Shown: piece after piece, positions 1-8,305 of the stretch
Numbering within the stretch: position 1 is the first letter of the stretch
Layout of the letters: each line of letters starts with the position of its first letter
Assembly (NCBI GenBank): GCA_934359755.1
Contig: CAKRLV010000041.1
Span: 1-20,218, forward strand
Length of the DNA: 20,218 bases
From: an uncultured Agathobacter sp.
GTDB taxonomy: Bacteria; Bacillota; Clostridia; Lachnospirales; Lachnospiraceae
Direction of reading: 5' to 3'
The notes under the pieces: generated by a model
What the model saw: only the letters and a program-made list of their open reading frames with translations
What the model was told of the DNA's origin: nothing
Databases searched by the model: none
Position numbers and translations under genes: made by a program

Positions 1-103
1 AACAGTAATATAAGAGCCAGACGCTTAAGACGCAGAGCCGTTAATTCTGATACTGAAAAATCAGGATTATCGGTTTTTATTTTTAGGAAAGGAAATAAAA
101 GAA

Positions 104-745
104 ATGGAAAAAAGTAATATTATGATACGTTTAGAGAAAAAGGAAGAACAACGAAAAGTAGAAAATCTGGTAAGAGACAGCTTTTGGAATGTATACCGCC
201 CAGGATGCATGGAGCATTATGTATTGCATCAGCTCAGAAATGATCCGGCATTTGTTCCGGAACTGGATTTTGTGATGCTTCTTAAAGAAAATGATGAAGA
301 TGGTAAGCTGATTGGTCAGAATATGTTTATGAGAACAACTATAAAAGCAGATGATGGAAGAAATATCCCAATTATGACGATGGGACCAATCTGTATCAAG
401 AACGAATATAAACGGAAGGGATATGGTAAAATCCTGCTTGATTATTCATTGGAAAAAGCAGCAGAGCTTGGCTGTGGAGCACTATGATTTGAAGGAAATA
501 TTGATTTTTATGGTAAGAGTGGATTTAAACCGGCAAGCGAGTATGGCATTCGATATCATGGATTGCCGGAAGGGGAAGATGCATCATTCTTCTTGTGCAA
601 AGAGCCTGTACCTGGTTATCTTGATGGAATTACCGGAGAGTATGCCACACCGGAAGGCTATCTTGTAGATGAGCAGGAGGCAGAAGAGTTTGATAAACAG
701 TTTCCATATAAAGAGAAAAAGAAACTGCCGGGACAGTTATTTTAG
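104..745 (+). pseudogene. GNAT-family N-acetyltransferase, interrupted by an in-frame TGA
   Basis: The reading frame runs 213 codon positions with one internal stop (TGA at 485-487, codon 128). The N-terminal part has the GNAT acetyl-CoA loop (RKGYGK, residues 104-109) after a strand ending in MGPICI. The part after the stop stays in the same frame (FEGNIDFYGKSGF, then PGYLDGITGEYATPEGY) and reads like the normal C-terminal half of this family, ending KKKLPGQLF. So one codon, not a frameshift, breaks the gene. From memory of related proteins the position is usually Cys, giving GALCFEGN. The start has a purine-rich GGAAAGGAAA just upstream. The family transfers an acetyl group from acetyl-CoA to an amine; the substrate is unknown. 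The truncated 127-residue product would lack the last strands of the fold and is probably inactive. Restart at the ATG at 563 would give only a fragment. Confidence 0.8.
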
Positions 746-823
746 CGAAGTGGTTCGTGAATATTCGCTTCGCATGCAGAGAATAATGCTTGACTATTAT
801 CTAGTAGTCTACGAAAACTAAAG

Positions 824-903
824 AACCGCCGTGTACCGAACGGTACGCACGGTGGTGTGAGAGGTCGGCTAATCAACTAATGGTTAGCCTCCTACTCGAT
901 TAT
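824..903 (+). mobile_element. Orphan group II intron 3' tail (domains V and VI)
   Basis: Bases 825-856 fold as a group II intron domain V: a 9-bp lower stem (825-833 with 848-856, one G-U pair), a two-base bulge CG (846-847), and a 4-bp upper stem (TACC/GGTA) closed by a four-base loop. It is followed by a domain VI-like hairpin (GGCTAA ... TTAGCC around 867-889) and a pyrimidine/ACTCGAT end, which is how bacterial group II introns finish. No intron-encoded reverse transcriptase and no upstream domains I-IV fit in the 78 bases between it and the GNAT stop. This is therefore a remnant that cannot splice alone. It lies between two convergent genes and may now serve only as a transcription barrier. 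The exact 3' end is uncertain by a few bases. Confidence 0.65.
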
Positions 904-908
904 TACGT

Positions 909-1748
909 TTAATTGTTACTTTTTTTGATTACGCTGCTGGGATTTTTCCCTGTATAGCGTTTATATGCTTTCGAAAAGGTGAAAGCATCTTTATATCCTA
1001 CGGCAAAAGCAGTATAAGAGACTGTTTTGTTGTGGTTTTCTAACAGGTCTGTTGCTGTTGTCATGCGATACTTAAGAAGATAATCCTGTATGGATGAACC
1101 TGTAGCTTCCTTAAAAAGCCGTGACAGATAACTTCTATTTACACCCAATATATTTGCGATATCTTCCACTTTGATAGCAAGGGAATATTTGGTCTGAATA
1201 TATTTTATTGTTTTCTGGACATAAGTCATCTGGGCATCAATTTTTAGCATATTTTTTCTGGTAGAATTCTGGATCAGCGCATGGAAAAATTCATATGTTT
1301 TACCAATTACAAGGTAAGGACTTTGGTAATTTATGAATATTTCATTGAGGATTATCTCCAGATCATTATTTAAAACTTTTGGAACAAAGATGGGATGATT
1401 CACATCAAGGCCTGCCTGGTACAAGAAATCATTTAACAGGCGTCCGCTTATATGCATCCAGCAGTAGTTCCATGGGTTATCATTATCCGCTTCGTAATAT
1501 GCGTATGCTCCAGCTGGAATAAGGAATGCCTGATGGTTTTTTACTTCATGTTTAATTCCGTTTAAAATAAGAATTCCTCTGCCTGAAATCACATAATGTA
1601 TTATTGGGTGTGGGCGTATATTTGGACCATAGGAATATCCGGGATTGCACTGATAGCATCCAATTTCGTGAATAGTAAAGTCACTGCATTGGTTGTACTC
1701 TAAAAATGCGCTGAAGTCTACGCCGACTAAATTGTTACTTGTTTTCAT
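909..1748 (-). CDS. AraC-family transcriptional regulator of the alpha-galactoside operon
   Basis: The 279-residue protein has an N-terminal cupin-like sugar-sensing/dimerisation domain (IIHYVISGRGILILNG, then FLIPAGAYAYYEAD...WNYCWMHISG) and a C-terminal pair of helix-turn-helix motifs of about 95 residues (VEDIANILGVNRSYLSRLFKEATG and VSYTAFAVGYKDAFTFSKAYKRYTG). This is the usual AraC/XylS layout. A start at 1748 (MKTSNN) is preferred over the longer frame starting at 1796, whose first 16 residues lie over the divergent promoter region; a GGGG run sits about 9 bases upstream. It is transcribed away from the sugar-binding protein gene, an arrangement typical of a local activator responding to the transported sugar. 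Likely ligands are alpha-galactosides such as melibiose or raffinose, inferred from the neighbouring enzyme only. Confidence 0.85.
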   Translation of the reverse strand: MKTSNNLVGVDFSAFLEYNQCSDFTIHEIGCYQCNPGYSYGPNIRPHPIIHYVISGRGILILNGIKHEVKNHQAFLIPAGAYAYYEADNDNPWNYCWMHISGRLLNDFLYQAGLDVNHPIFVPKVLNNDLEIILNEIFINYQSPYLVIGKTYEFFHALIQNSTRKNMLKIDAQMTYVQKTIKYIQTKYSLAIKVEDIANILGVNRSYLSRLFKEATGSSIQDYLLKYRMTTATDLLENHNKTVSYTAFAVGYKDAFTFSKAYKRYTGKNPSSVIKKSNN

Positions 1749-1789
1749 ATAAAAACCCCATTTCACTAATAAAACAATAGTTGCGCAGT

Positions 1790-1806
1790 ATGTCACAAAA
1801 TGACAT
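1790..1806. promoter_or_regulatory. Inverted repeat in the divergent regulator/operon control region
   Basis: ATGTCA-CAAAA-TGACAT is a perfect 6-bp inverted repeat between the AraC-type regulator and the binding-protein gene. It lies 23 bases upstream of the proposed -35 of the operon and 41 bases upstream of the regulator start. This is a plausible regulator site, although AraC proteins more often bind direct repeats, so the assignment is tentative. A second short palindrome, AACATGTT, lies at 1823-1830. Confidence 0.35.
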
Positions 1807-1828
1807 GCATTATAAACATATTAACATG

Positions 1829-1855
1829 TTGCCTTTATATTTACAATAATATAAT
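1829..1855 (+). promoter_or_regulatory. Putative promoter of the sugar-binding protein operon
   Basis: TTGCCT at 1829-1834 and a perfect TATAAT at 1850-1855 are separated by 15 bases, shorter than the ideal 17. A weak -35 with a good -10 fits a promoter that needs an activator such as the adjacent AraC-type protein. I see no good catabolite-response element. Confidence 0.45.
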
Positions 1856-1925
1856 ACAAATATCAGAGATAAATGCATTTACTTTGGAGAACGTAAAAAT
1901 ACTGAATTATCAAGGAGAAGAAGAA

Positions 1926-3245
1926 ATGAAGAAGAAATTAGTGGCAACTACACTTTGCGCAGCACTTATAGCGGCAATGACAGCCGGTTGTGGAGGTAGT
2001 AACAAAACGACAGATAAGACTTCCTCAGGGAGCATGGATGAGATTAAGGTAAACATCTGGGACAGTAATCAGCAGGATGGTTTACAGCAGATAGCAGACA
2101 AGTGGACTGAAAAAAGCGGAATAAAAGTTTCAATCGAAGTTGTTGACTGGAACAATTATTGGACGCTGCTTGAGGCTGGTGCACAGGGGGGCGATATGCC
2201 GGATGTATTCTGGATGCATTCGAATACAGCACAGATGTATATGGAAAATGGCATACTTTTAGATTTAACAGATTATATAGAGAAGGATGATGCTATATCA
2301 GCGGATAATTATTACGAAGGAATCTGGAATCTATATCAGAGTGATGGAAAACAGTATGCTCTTCCAAAGGATCATGATACGATTGCACTTCTTTATAACA
2401 AGGCAATTTTTGATAAATATAATGTAGAGTATCCAACTGATGACTGGACCTGGGAGAATATGTACGAGGCTGCTAAAACTATATATGAAGGATCAGGTGG
2501 AGATGTATATGGCATGGCAGTAAACACTTCAAACAATCAGGATGGCTGGTATAATGTTGTATACGATTATGGCGGAGAAGTGATTACAGAGGATCACAAG
2601 GGTACTACGATTGGATCGGATGAAGCGAAAAATGGCATGGAAATGGTAAGAAAGCTTCTTACTGTTGGTGCACCACAGTCGGTTGTAGCTGAAACAGGAA
2701 CAGACAAACTATTTTTATCAGGTAAGACAGCAATGATCACACAGGGATCATGGATGATAAATACATACTATACAGCAGAAAATTCTTCTGATTATGCATG
2801 GGCAATGCTTCCATATGCAGATGTAAACGGAAATGGAAGTTGTGATAAGGGTGAGCGTTATTCATCATACAATGGACTCGGATGGGCAGCAAATGCAAAA
2901 GTAGCAGACCCGGATGCATGTTATGATCTGATTTCTTATTTTTGTTCAGAGGAAGGTCAGAAGATGCAGGCAGAGCTTGGTGTAACAATGGGTGGAATGA
3001 AAGGTGTTTCAGAGGCTTTCACTGAGGCATTTAAAGGAATGGATGTTTCAGCGTTCGTAAGAGCTGAGGAGGAAGGTAATCTATATTTCAGACCATACAC
3101 AAGAAAGACAACTGTATGGGAAGATGCTCTTCAGAAAGAAGGAGGATTCCTTGATGCATGGCAGAATCCTGACGATCCTGCAGTTATGGAAAAAGCATGT
3201 GACAATGCACAGAAAATTATTGAGAATGCAATAGCAGCCGAATAA
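1926..3245 (+). CDS. ABC transporter sugar-binding lipoprotein (CUT1, SBP family 1)
   Basis: The 439-residue protein starts with a lipoprotein signal peptide (MKKKLVATTLC, hydrophobic stretch, lipobox TAGC with Cys22), so it is anchored outside the membrane. The mature part reads like a family 1 extracellular solute-binding protein: KVNIWDSNQQDGLQQIADKW near the start, then GGDMPDVFWMHS, YALPKDHDTIALLYNK, and GKTAMITQGSWMI. Length is normal for the family. The ATG at 1926 is chosen because AGGAG lies 8 bases upstream and the signal peptide begins there; the frame upstream is only open by chance. It heads a transport operon with two permeases and an alpha-galactosidase, so the likely ligand is an alpha-galactoside. 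No ATPase gene is nearby. Confidence 0.9.
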   Translation: MKKKLVATTLCAALIAAMTAGCGGSNKTTDKTSSGSMDEIKVNIWDSNQQDGLQQIADKWTEKSGIKVSIEVVDWNNYWTLLEAGAQGGDMPDVFWMHSNTAQMYMENGILLDLTDYIEKDDAISADNYYEGIWNLYQSDGKQYALPKDHDTIALLYNKAIFDKYNVEYPTDDWTWENMYEAAKTIYEGSGGDVYGMAVNTSNNQDGWYNVVYDYGGEVITEDHKGTTIGSDEAKNGMEMVRKLLTVGAPQSVVAETGTDKLFLSGKTAMITQGSWMINTYYTAENSSDYAWAMLPYADVNGNGSCDKGERYSSYNGLGWAANAKVADPDACYDLISYFCSEEGQKMQAELGVTMGGMKGVSEAFTEAFKGMDVSAFVRAEEEGNLYFRPYTRKTTVWEDALQKEGGFLDAWQNPDDPAVMEKACDNAQKIIENAIAAE

Positions 3246-3256
3246 TCAGATTATAG

Positions 3257-3284
3257 GGTCACAGGGGGATGCCCCTTGTGATCC
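3257..3284 (+). promoter_or_regulatory. Intercistronic hairpin after the binding-protein gene
   Basis: GGTCACAGGGG pairs with CCCCTTGTGATCC around a short loop (one bulged base), 12 bases after the stop of the binding-protein gene. No T-run follows, so it is not a strong terminator. Hairpins here commonly protect the abundant binding-protein mRNA and lower expression of the downstream permeases. Confidence 0.5.
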
Positions 3285-3332
3285 ATATAACAAAATGTAA
3301 CAACCATGAATAGTGTGGAAAGTGAGGCTATT

Positions 3333-4232
3333 ATGAGAAAAAAAAGAGGACAGATGTCTAAGGCCGCCAAAAATGAGGCTATGTGGGCTTGGGCATTTAT
3401 TCTGCCAACGATTATAGGGCTTATTATATTAAACTATATCCCGGCAGTGCAGACGATATATCAGTCGTTCTGTAAAACAGGAGATTTTGGAAAAGGCAAT
3501 ATTTTTGTGGGACTGGAAAACTATACAAGGGCATTTGCAGATTCGAGGGTATGGCAGTCTCTTTGGAATACAATAAAATATGCGCTTATTGAGGTACCGT
3601 TTGGAGTTATAATTTCCTTGATACTCGCAGTGTTTTTAAATGACAAAGCGATAAAAGGTAAATCTTTTTTTAGAACCATTTTCTTCCTTCCGATGGTTTG
3701 TGCTCCGGCTGCGGTAGCCATGGTCTGGAAATGGTTGTATAATCAGCAGTTCGGACTGCTTAATAATCTGTTTCACAAAAATGCTGCCTGGATTTCAGAT
3801 CCAAATATTGCATGGATAAGCATAGCAATCATCGGTGTATGGTCAATAATAGGGTATAATATGGTGCTTTTTATTGGAGGATTGCAGGAGATACCAGGGG
3901 ACTATTATGAAGCAGCAGAGTTGGATGGCGCAAATAAAATCCAGCAGTTTCTTCATATTACGGTACCTATGCTTTCGCCGACTACATTTTTTATTGTACA
4001 GACAAGGATTATAGGTGCGCTCACACTGTTTGACCTGATGTTCATGGTAATGGACAAGACAAATGGAGCATTGACAAAGACACAGTCTATTGTGTATTTA
4101 TTCTATGAAGAGTCGTTTACAAATGGAAATAAGGGCTATGGTGCTGCAATCGTAATGATTCTTGTTGTATTTATCATGATAATTACATTTATTCTCCAAA
4201 AAATTGAGAAAAAGGTTGTTTTCTATAACTAG
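3333..4232 (+). CDS. ABC sugar transporter permease (MalF/UgpA type)
   Basis: The 299-residue membrane protein has about six hydrophobic helices, beginning with WAWAFILPTIIGLIILNYIP. It has the cytoplasmic EAA loop that docks on the ATPase (YEAAELDGANKIQQFLHITVP). This is the first of the paired CUT1 permeases. The ATG at 3333 is preferred to the one at 3306: GGAAAGTGAGG lies before it, while nothing like a ribosome site precedes 3306. It is followed 12 bases later by the second permease. With its partner it would form the channel for sugar delivered by the upstream lipoprotein. Confidence 0.88.
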   Translation: MRKKRGQMSKAAKNEAMWAWAFILPTIIGLIILNYIPAVQTIYQSFCKTGDFGKGNIFVGLENYTRAFADSRVWQSLWNTIKYALIEVPFGVIISLILAVFLNDKAIKGKSFFRTIFFLPMVCAPAAVAMVWKWLYNQQFGLLNNLFHKNAAWISDPNIAWISIAIIGVWSIIGYNMVLFIGGLQEIPGDYYEAAELDGANKIQQFLHITVPMLSPTTFFIVQTRIIGALTLFDLMFMVMDKTNGALTKTQSIVYLFYEESFTNGNKGYGAAIVMILVVFIMIITFILQKIEKKVVFYN

Positions 4233-4244
4233 AAGGAGGATGTC

Positions 4245-5078
4245 ATGCAAAAAAATTATATTATAAGAAAAGCAATAATTTATATTATTCTGACAATTAT
4301 GGCAGTCGTTATGATTATTCCATTTGCATGGATGATCTTAACCGCACTAAAGACAAATCAGGAAGCAATTTCAGTTAGTCCGTTTTATATATTGCCTCAA
4401 AGTGGATGGCACTGGGAAAATTTCACAAAGGTGTGGAAAAGTTATAACTTTCTGACTTTGTACAAAAATACAATCTTATTTATTGTGATACGTATAATCT
4501 GTGCCTGTCTTACAGCAACGCTGGCGGGGTATGCATTTGCCAGACTGGAATTTCCGGGCAAAAAGATTATGTTTTCACTGGTGCTCATCCAGATGATGAT
4601 ACCGGCACAGATATTTATTATTCCTCAGTATCTTATGGTGTCAAAGCTTAACTGGATGAATACTACGGCAGGACTAGTGTTTCCTGGTATTGTAACAGCG
4701 TTTGGAACATATCTGTTAAAAACCGGATATCAGAATCTGCCCAAGGAGCTTGAAGAGGCTGCAAAGCTTGATGGATGTAATGTAGGACAGACATTTTTAT
4801 TTGTTATGATGCCGCTGGCAAAATCATCTATGGTATCGCTTGGAATTTTTACAGCACTGTTTGCTTTCAAGGATCTTATGTGGCCAATGATCGTCTGCAC
4901 AAACTCAGCTACAACAACCTTAAGTGCAGGACTGGCAAAAATGCAGGGACAGTATGGAAGTGACTATCCTGCAATGATGGCAGCCGCAGTACTTGCCGTT
5001 GTTCCTATGGTTGTTATTTATATTATATTCCAAAAACAGTTTGTAGAAGGAATAGCGACCTCTGGTGGAAAATTATAA
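4245..5078 (+). CDS. ABC sugar transporter permease (MalG/UgpE type)
   Basis: The 277-residue protein has about six membrane segments, beginning IIYIILTIMAVVMIIPFAWM, and a conserved EAA loop (LEEAAKLDGCNVGQTFLFVM) in the second half. This is the shorter, second CUT1 permease. A strong AAGGAGGATGTC precedes the ATG. It lies between the first permease and the alpha-galactosidase with short gaps, so the genes are co-transcribed. The ATPase is not encoded here; in Firmicutes one shared MsiK-like ATPase often energises several CUT1 transporters, which I infer for this one. Confidence 0.88.
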   Translation: MQKNYIIRKAIIYIILTIMAVVMIIPFAWMILTALKTNQEAISVSPFYILPQSGWHWENFTKVWKSYNFLTLYKNTILFIVIRIICACLTATLAGYAFARLEFPGKKIMFSLVLIQMMIPAQIFIIPQYLMVSKLNWMNTTAGLVFPGIVTAFGTYLLKTGYQNLPKELEEAAKLDGCNVGQTFLFVMMPLAKSSMVSLGIFTALFAFKDLMWPMIVCTNSATTTLSAGLAKMQGQYGSDYPAMMAAAVLAVVPMVVIYIIFQKQFVEGIATSGGKL

Positions 5079-5101
5079 ATATAAGATAGGTGGAAAAAAA
5101 T

Positions 5102-7306
5102 ATGGGAATCTTATTTGATGAACAGAATAGACTATTTGTACTTGAAACAGCTCACACTACATATGAAATGAAGATTGATGAGATTGGAGTTGTGGAGCAT
5201 CTATATTATGGTGCAAAAATCGATAATGCAGATATGAGTTATCTGATACAGGATTGTGACAGGGGTTTTTCTGGAAATCCATATGAACTCAGGAACCGGA
5301 GAGGTTTTTCTCTGGATACACGTCCACTTGAGTATTCAGGAACAGGGATTGGGGATTACCGTATAAGTGCTATTTCAGTACATTGTGAAAATGGGATGCA
5401 CAGTGTTGATTTAAGGTATAAATCGCACAAGATCATGAAGGGAAAATATGTACTCGAAGGATTACCATATGTACGTGAAAATGGTGCAGATCCAGAATCA
5501 CTTATCCTGACTCTTGAGGACAAGGAAACAGGGATAGAAGCAGATCTGTATTATGGTGTATTTGATGATAAAGATGTTATCACAAGAAGTACTGTTCTGC
5601 GCAATGTAAGTGATAAAAAAATAATTATTGATAAAATTGCTTCTACATGCATGGATTTTCCATATGGACAGTATGATGTGGTACATTTCTATGGCAGACA
5701 CAATATGGAGCGTAACATGGAGCGCACACCGGTAACAAATAGTATCCAGGTGATCGCCTCAAACAGAGGTATGACAAGTCACCATCATAATCCGTTTGTA
5801 ATACTTTGTGAAAAGGATGCAACTGAAAAAATGGGTGATGCATATGGATGTATGCTTATGTATTCAGGAAACCACAGGACAGAGGTAGAGATGGATCAGA
5901 CTGGAGGAGTCCGTATTGTAAGTGGGATCAATAGTGAAAACTTCAGATGGGATCTTGAGGCAGGAGGCTCGTTTACGGCACCTGAATCTATTCTTTCATA
6001 CAGCAAGGATGGTTTCAATGGACTCAGCCATAATTACCATGATATTATACGTGAGAATGTGTGTGATCCGAAGTACATGGATATCCAGCGTCCGGTTCTG
6101 ATAAATAACTGGGAGGCAACTTATTTTGATTTTGACAGAGACAAGATCATAAGCCTGGCAAAAGAAGCAAAAGCTCTTGGCATAGAGATGCTTGTGCTCG
6201 ACGATGGCTGGTTTGGAGAAAGAAATTCTGATAATTCAGGTCTTGGTGACTGGTATGTAAATGAGGTAAAATTAAAGGAAACCATGCCACAGCTTGTAAA
6301 AGAGATACACGATATAGGCTTGAAATTTGGTCTGTGGTTTGAACCTGAAATGATCAATGAGGACAGTGATCTGTACCGCAGCCATCCGGACTGGGCAATA
6401 AGAGAACCGCAAAGAAAGCCTGTTATGGGAAGAAATCAGCTGGTACTCGATATGTCGCGAAAAGAGGTTGTGGATTATCTTTTTGATAGGATGAACGAAA
6501 TCGTAAGTACTTCTAAGCTTGAATACGTAAAGTGGGATTTTAACCGTTGTATCGCAAACAGTTTTTCAGTGGGATTAGATGCACAAAACCAGGGTGAGCT
6601 GGGACATCGTTTCATTCTGGGAACGTACAGCCTGTTAAGCCGTCTGCTTCAGGCAAATCCGGATCTTATGATCGAGGGATGTGCCGGTGGAGGTGGAAGA
6701 TTTGATGCAGGAATGATGTTTTATTGTCCACAGATATGGTGTTCAGATGATACAGATGCTGTGGAGCGCCTTCAGATCCAGAAAGGTACAAGCTATGGAT
6801 ACCCGGTATCCACGGTAGGAAGCCATGTTTCAGCAGCACCAAACCATCAGACTTTAAGGACTACGCCTCTTCACACAAGAGGAGTGGTGGCAATGTCAGG
6901 AACCTTTGGATATGAGCTTGATATAACAAAATTACCTGATACAGAAAAGGAAGAAATAAAGGAACAGATAAGAACATTCCATAAGTATTACTGGCTTATC
7001 CAGAAAGGCGACTACTACAGATTGTCTGATGAAAAGACAGAAAATTATTTTACAGCATGGGAATTCGTAAGCAAGGATAGAGCGGAAGCACTGGTAAATA
7101 TGGTAGTTACACATGTGCAGGCAAATGCAGCATTTCCATTTGTGAAATTCATGGGATTAGATCCAAAAACTACATATGTAGAACAAAGCACAGGGGATAA
7201 ATATTCAGGAGCAGCACTTATGAATGGTGGATATGTGTTTACCTGTGTGCATGGAAATTATCCGGCAATACAATTACATTTTGTGGCAGAGGATAATTTA
7301 AAATAA
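5102..7306 (+). CDS. Alpha-galactosidase, GH36
   Basis: The 734-residue enzyme removes terminal alpha-galactose from melibiose, raffinose and related oligosaccharides. It has the GH36 layout: an N-terminal beta-sandwich, a TIM barrel from about residue 330 (VLDDGWFGERNSDNSGLGDW), and a C-terminal beta domain. The barrel strand KWDFNR carries the nucleophile Asp479, and CSDDTDAVERL carries the acid/base Asp549. Both match the spacing I recall for the Geobacillus enzyme AgaA, and the length matches the tetrameric bacterial class. No signal peptide is present, so it works in the cytoplasm on sugar imported by the preceding transporter. The ATG at 5102 is chosen because AGGTGG lies 9 bases upstream; the GTG at 5090 is part of that ribosome site. 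It is the last gene of the operon. Confidence 0.95.
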   Translation: MGILFDEQNRLFVLETAHTTYEMKIDEIGVVEHLYYGAKIDNADMSYLIQDCDRGFSGNPYELRNRRGFSLDTRPLEYSGTGIGDYRISAISVHCENGMHSVDLRYKSHKIMKGKYVLEGLPYVRENGADPESLILTLEDKETGIEADLYYGVFDDKDVITRSTVLRNVSDKKIIIDKIASTCMDFPYGQYDVVHFYGRHNMERNMERTPVTNSIQVIASNRGMTSHHHNPFVILCEKDATEKMGDAYGCMLMYSGNHRTEVEMDQTGGVRIVSGINSENFRWDLEAGGSFTAPESILSYSKDGFNGLSHNYHDIIRENVCDPKYMDIQRPVLINNWEATYFDFDRDKIISLAKEAKALGIEMLVLDDGWFGERNSDNSGLGDWYVNEVKLKETMPQLVKEIHDIGLKFGLWFEPEMINEDSDLYRSHPDWAIREPQRKPVMGRNQLVLDMSRKEVVDYLFDRMNEIVSTSKLEYVKWDFNRCIANSFSVGLDAQNQGELGHRFILGTYSLLSRLLQANPDLMIEGCAGGGGRFDAGMMFYCPQIWCSDDTDAVERLQIQKGTSYGYPVSTVGSHVSAAPNHQTLRTTPLHTRGVVAMSGTFGYELDITKLPDTEKEEIKEQIRTFHKYYWLIQKGDYYRLSDEKTENYFTAWEFVSKDRAEALVNMVVTHVQANAAFPFVKFMGLDPKTTYVEQSTGDKYSGAALMNGGYVFTCVHGNYPAIQLHFVAEDNLK

Positions 7307-7345
7307 TGCATTGATTAAAAAGGGGCTGTAAAAAAACTCCCATAG

Positions 7346-7384
7346 AAAAAAATCGCCCAGACCGTGAGGTCTGAGCGATTTTTT
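7346..7384 (+). terminator. Rho-independent terminator of the alpha-galactosidase operon
   Basis: AAAAAATCGC (ending at 7355) pairs with GCGATTTTTT (7375-7384). An inner CAGACC/GGTCTG stem follows after a one-base mismatch, with loop GTGA. The run of T after the stem and the run of A before it let it work in both directions. Confidence 0.85.
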
Positions 7385-7408
7385 GGTATAATTAATTATG
7401 CTACTAAC

Positions 7409-7577
7409 GTAAACGCACCATAGCAAGTACTCCTTAAATTTTACAGCCACCATCCCTGGCGGCTGTATGTTTGATATTTTATTTTCTGATATGTGCTGGA
7501 AGATTCTCAGACCATGGTAACAAATCTTCTAAGAAGCTGCGGTCTGTATCTTCCATATGCTTTGGTATGGAAAAGAT
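7409..7577 (-). mobile_element. IS66-family insertion sequence remnant (3' end of transposase)
   Basis: On the minus strand, from about 7571 to the stop at 7479-7481, the frame reads IPKHMEDTDRS then FLEDLLPWSENLPAHIRK. This looks like the C-terminus of an IS66-type transposase (DLLPWS...LP). It is followed by a hairpin (7443-7466, ACAGCC.CC with a six-base loop), and the element appears to end at GTAAACGCACC (7409-7419), since IS66 ends begin GTAA. Upstream coding is lost beyond about 7577. I cannot see the other end, so no target duplication can be checked. Confidence 0.5.
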
Positions 7578-7622
7578 ACATGGACAGATGAATCGGGATG
7601 GAATGGAACAAAGCTGACAGAT

Positions 7623-7979
7623 ATGATATTAAAGGTAGAAAATATTGTTTACAATGAGCTGCTTATCAGAGGTTATAATGTGGATGTTGGCATTGTAGAG
7701 GCGTATGCGAAAAATGATGAAGGAAAAACAACTCGAAAGCAGTTTGAAGTTGATTTTGTGGTCAATCAGGGTAGTCAGAGATATTATATTCAGGTGGCTT
7801 ATGATATGACCTCTGAGGAAAAGCAGAAGCAGGAATTTAATTCATTTAGAAATATCCCTGATTCATTTAAAAAGATCGTGGTAGTAAACGGAACAAAAAA
7901 GCCTTGGAGAAATGAGGAAGGCTTTGTAATCATGGGAATGAAGTATTTTCTGCTTAATGCGGATAGTTTGGAGTTTTAG
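7623..7979 (+). pseudogene. C-terminal remnant of a DUF4143 AAA-type ATPase
   Basis: About 118 codons match the end of the common Lachnospiraceae ATP-binding protein with a DUF4143 domain: VENIVYNELLIRGYNVDVGIVE, then QFEVDFVVNQGSQRYYIQVAY, DSFKKIVVVNG and EEGFVIMGMKYFLLNADSLEF. Full-length members are roughly 400-450 residues with an N-terminal Walker ATPase domain, all of which is missing. The frame upstream (7557-7622, YGKDTWTDESGW...KLTDMI) does not belong to this family; it vaguely resembles a PD-(D/E)XK/Rpn-type transposase fragment, so a junction lies near 7620. No ribosome site precedes it. The remnant abuts the IS66 scar and marks the edge of the island. Confidence 0.7.
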
Positions 7980-8305
7980 AAATATTGCTGTTCCGGTTAT
8001 AGCGGTGATAGCAATCCTTTACAATTCCCCATTTGCTTTATTCCTGCCCCCACTTGAATCATTTGGAGAGCTTGTCTATCAAGGAGGATATTGAGTATGA
8101 CAGCCTTCTTCTGGCTCATCCATATGACCAGGAGATGGTCCATTGTAAAAGTTTAAAAATGCGACAAATCAGCAACTATACAAACCATTTTGAAATAAAA
8201 TTAAACTTGACTTTGTTGGAAACTGGCATTATATTAGGTTTATAAAAGTGACAAATTAGTTTACATATAACCCAAGTTGATTTATAAAACATGGAGGTGT
8301 TGATT
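7980..8305. other. Gene-free stretch upstream of the AbiEi-PIN operon
   Basis: About 325 bases hold no convincing gene. A 70-codon frame at 8033-8245 has no ribosome site and runs through the promoter below. The stretch contains the promoter at 8207-8235. Two similar sequences flank it, GCGACAAATCAG (8161-8172) and GTGACAAATTAG (8249-8260), identical at 10 of 12 positions. They are candidate operators for the HTH protein encoded next; this is inference. Confidence 0.5.
8207..8235 (+). promoter_or_regulatory. Promoter of the AbiEi-PIN-RhuM-Doc operon
   Basis: TTGACT at 8207-8212 and TATATT at 8230-8235 are separated by exactly 17 bases, about 70 bases before the first start codon. A copy of the GYGACAAATYAG motif lies on each side, one of them (8249-8260) just after the likely transcription start, a position suited to autorepression. 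Confidence 0.65.

Noticed and set aside
1..117. Frame 1 is open from the window edge and ends at TAA 115-117, overlapping the GNAT start (NSNIRARRLRRRAVNSDTEK...).
   Set aside because: Too short, very basic and unlike any C-terminus I recognise; it could be the tail of an upstream gene but cannot be supported.
2737..2988. Minus-strand frames inside the binding-protein gene and similar ones inside the permease, alpha-galactosidase, HNH and SIR2 genes.
   Set aside because: Shadows of well-supported genes; no starts with ribosome sites and low-complexity His/Leu-rich products.
7324..7448. Inverted GGCTGTAAAA / TTTTACAGCC pair that could bound a 125-bp miniature transposable element.
   Set aside because: The right arm is part of the hairpin following the IS66 transposase remnant and the left lies before the operon terminator; no target duplication is seen, so chance similarity is likelier.
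8033..8245. 70-codon open frame upstream of AbiEi.
   Set aside because: No ribosome site, runs through the operon promoter, and the protein is not recognisable.
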